A stretch of 7,219 nt of DNA from UMGS1124 sp045541255. GTDB taxonomy: Bacteria; Bacillota_I; Bacilli_A; RF39; UBA660. The stretch covers positions 1-7,219 of the forward strand of contig JAZQIU010000047.1 of NCBI GenBank assembly GCA_045541255.1. Direction: 5' to 3'. Of this stretch, positions 6,145 to 7,219 are shown in pieces; position 1 is the first letter of the stretch; each line of letters starts with the position of its first letter. Under the pieces are notes generated by a model. The model made no database searches. It was not told where the DNA came from and saw only the letters and a list, made by a program, of their open reading frames with translations. The position numbers and the translations under genes are program-made.

Positions 6145-6412
6145 ACCTTTCTTCTATTAAAATATAATTTTTTTTCTTAAATATATATTTAAAAAACAAT
6201 CCTAAAACTTTATACATTCTATTTTTCTTTGATAAGTTTATAGGAATCATTAAAAATACACAAATTGTTAAAAATACTATTGAAAACAATTTGTTTGAAG
6301 AAAAGGCAAACATTGTTAGAAATGTCATAATCATAGGGATTCCTATATATAAATCTGTCATCTCTACATATTTGCCTAATGTTTTCTTTATACTGTTTAT
6401 AGTTATATACAT
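6143..6412 (-). CDS. PrgI/VirB3-like small inner-membrane conjugation protein
   Basis: An 89-residue protein from ATG at 6412. Two adjacent membrane segments (about residues 23-40 and 43-60) are separated by a short turn and followed by a basic tail (KKNRMYKVLGLFFKYIFKKK), the layout of PrgI-type proteins, which are the VirB3 counterparts in Gram-positive type IV systems. Gene order supports this: such a protein usually sits immediately before VirB4 and helps attach the ATPase to the membrane. An upstream in-frame GTG at 6421 lies inside the AAAGGTG Shine-Dalgarno, so ATG at 6412 with an 8-nt spacer is the better start. Sequence identity to named family members cannot be judged here, so the assignment rests on topology and position. 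Its start lies 5 nt after the stop of the VirB6-like gene. Confidence 0.75.
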   Translation of the reverse strand: MYITINSIKKTLGKYVEMTDLYIGIPMIMTFLTMFAFSSNKLFSIVFLTICVFLMIPINLSKKNRMYKVLGLFFKYIFKKKNYILIEER

Positions 6413-6417
6413 ATAAA

Positions 6418-7219
6418 TCACCTTTCCCTATATCTATTTCTATACATTGCTCTTTGTGGCATTAATGTATTGAAAGAACCTTTTATATTAGACATTCCTC
6501 CATGTCTTAGATTCTTTCCTAGACTAGATGGTGTTTTTTGACTAATATTTGCACCTGTTTTAGAAATAAAGTTACCAATTTTACCCATAGCACTATTTGG
6601 ATTACTAGCTTTACTTGATACCTTTGTACCAAAGTTAGAAATAGCACCACCGATTTTCTTTACTGCTTTATTTCCACCTAGAACTCCTACTGTTCCAGCA
6701 GCTGCACCTAGCCCTACCATTCCTGCACCTAATCCTGTACCTCCGACAAGATTTGTAGCAGTATTCATTGTTTGACCAAATCCCATTAAACTCATTAATT
6801 GTTCTCTACCACTATTAGCAGATACATTACCACCAATAAATCTATTTACTACTTGAGAACCTGTTAATAAGAATGTTCCTGCACCTATATATAAAAGTGC
6901 TTTTATAACGACATCTTTAAATGAACTATCACTAAAGAATGTTGTAGCACCAATTTCTTTTGCAATAATACCTGTTAAACTAATTATTAACATTACTACT
7001 GCACCTTGTAACATAAGCGATACCAATTGTTCTATTACAGCACTTCTTCTTTGCTTATTTCCAATTGAAGTTGCAAATACTACTGGACTAATAACAAATA
7101 AGAATAAAAATTCTAATTGCCTACGAGCTAACATCATTCCACTAAAGAATAGTGCATACAAAAAGAATCCTCCAACAATGATTGAGAGAATCCAATTAAT
7201 TTCATATTTATAATCTTTT
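6418..7219 (-). CDS. VirB6/TrbL-like multispanning conjugation protein (5' end missing)
   Basis: The frame is open to the window edge, giving 266 residues of the C-terminal part; the start lies beyond 7219. Membrane segments fall at about 10-30, 37-52, 66-86 and 103-121 of the visible part, with an ARRQLEFLFLF stretch and a proline in ISPVVF, a pattern common in VirB6/TrbL-like channel proteins of Gram-positive conjugative elements. From about 125 the protein turns hydrophilic, with a glycine/alanine-rich stretch (about 155-180) and then a basic, serine-, asparagine- and lysine-rich tail ending in RNRYRER, probably cytoplasmic. Its role would be to form part of the inner-membrane DNA channel. 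The TTG at 7161 is not the start, because the upstream codons (KDYKYEINWILSIIVGG) continue the first membrane span. It leads the PrgI-VirB4-peptidase genes in one operon. Confidence 0.8.
   Translation of the reverse strand, partial: KDYKYEINWILSIIVGGFFLYALFFSGMMLARRQLEFLFLFVISPVVFATSIGNKQRRSAVIEQLVSLMLQGAVVMLIISLTGIIAKEIGATTFFSDSSFKDVVIKALLYIGAGTFLLTGSQVVNRFIGGNVSANSGREQLMSLMGFGQTMNTATNLVGGTGLGAGMVGLGAAAGTVGVLGGNKAVKKIGGAISNFGTKVSSKASNPNSAMGKIGNFISKTGANISQKTPSSLGKNLRHGGMSNIKGSFNTLMPQRAMYRNRYRER

Noticed and set aside
6419..6421. GTG as the start of the PrgI-like protein
   Set aside because: It falls inside the AAAGGTG Shine-Dalgarno; the ATG at 6412 has an 8-nt spacer and is the natural start.
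7159..7161. TTG as the start of the VirB6-like protein
   Set aside because: The frame continues upstream to the window edge and the upstream codons complete the first membrane span; the gene is simply truncated by the window.
264..7219. Mycoplasma-type code (TGA = Trp)
   Set aside because: VirB4 and the VirB6-like gene end in TGA at sensible positions next to downstream starts, and the many tryptophans in the zinc-ribbon protein are read from TGG.

Overview
The window is very AT-rich and every supported gene lies on the minus strand. Strong Shine-Dalgarno sequences (AAAGGAG, GAGGTGAT), TGA used as a stop with TGG for tryptophan, and the gene families point to a low-GC Gram-positive host (Firmicutes/Bacillota, code 11). 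I cannot place it closer than that from sequence alone.

Read in the direction of transcription (from 7219 down to 1), the first two thirds is part of a conjugation operon of the type IV secretion kind found on integrative conjugative elements and plasmids. It holds the C-terminal part of a VirB6/TrbL-like multispanning membrane protein (6418-7219, cut by the window edge), a PrgI/VirB3-like small membrane protein (6143-6412), a VirB4-family ATPase (from about 6061 or 6133 to 3641), a 99-residue soluble protein of unknown role (3345-3644), and a membrane-anchored M23 cell-wall peptidase (2396-3334). Spacing is tight, with one ATGA overlap, so this looks like one transcript. It supplies inner-membrane channel, ATPase motor and wall-opening parts of a mating apparatus.

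The operon ends in a 230-bp gap (2166-2395) dense in dyad symmetry: two overlapping hairpins with a T-run, a second A/T palindrome, and an 11-bp inverted repeat whose arms are each palindromic (TGATATCA). A strong extended -10 promoter at 2203-2211 then starts a separate one-gene unit.

That unit (264-2165) encodes a 633-residue protein with seven CxxxH...CPxC zinc ribbons, three before and four after a central PD-(D/E)XK/DUF559-like nuclease domain. A clean rho-independent terminator follows at 221-246. It looks like cargo: an independently transcribed DNA-targeting nuclease carried on a mobile element. It is the least explained part of the window.

Downstream, a 58-codon ribbon-helix-helix gene (28-204) overlaps the start of another ORF that leaves the window at position 1. 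Both are probably regulatory or relaxosome-type small proteins, but the sequence does not settle that.

Three of the genes have their best-placed Shine-Dalgarno opposite an ATT or ATC codon rather than an ATG, which makes their starts uncertain and is worth checking.
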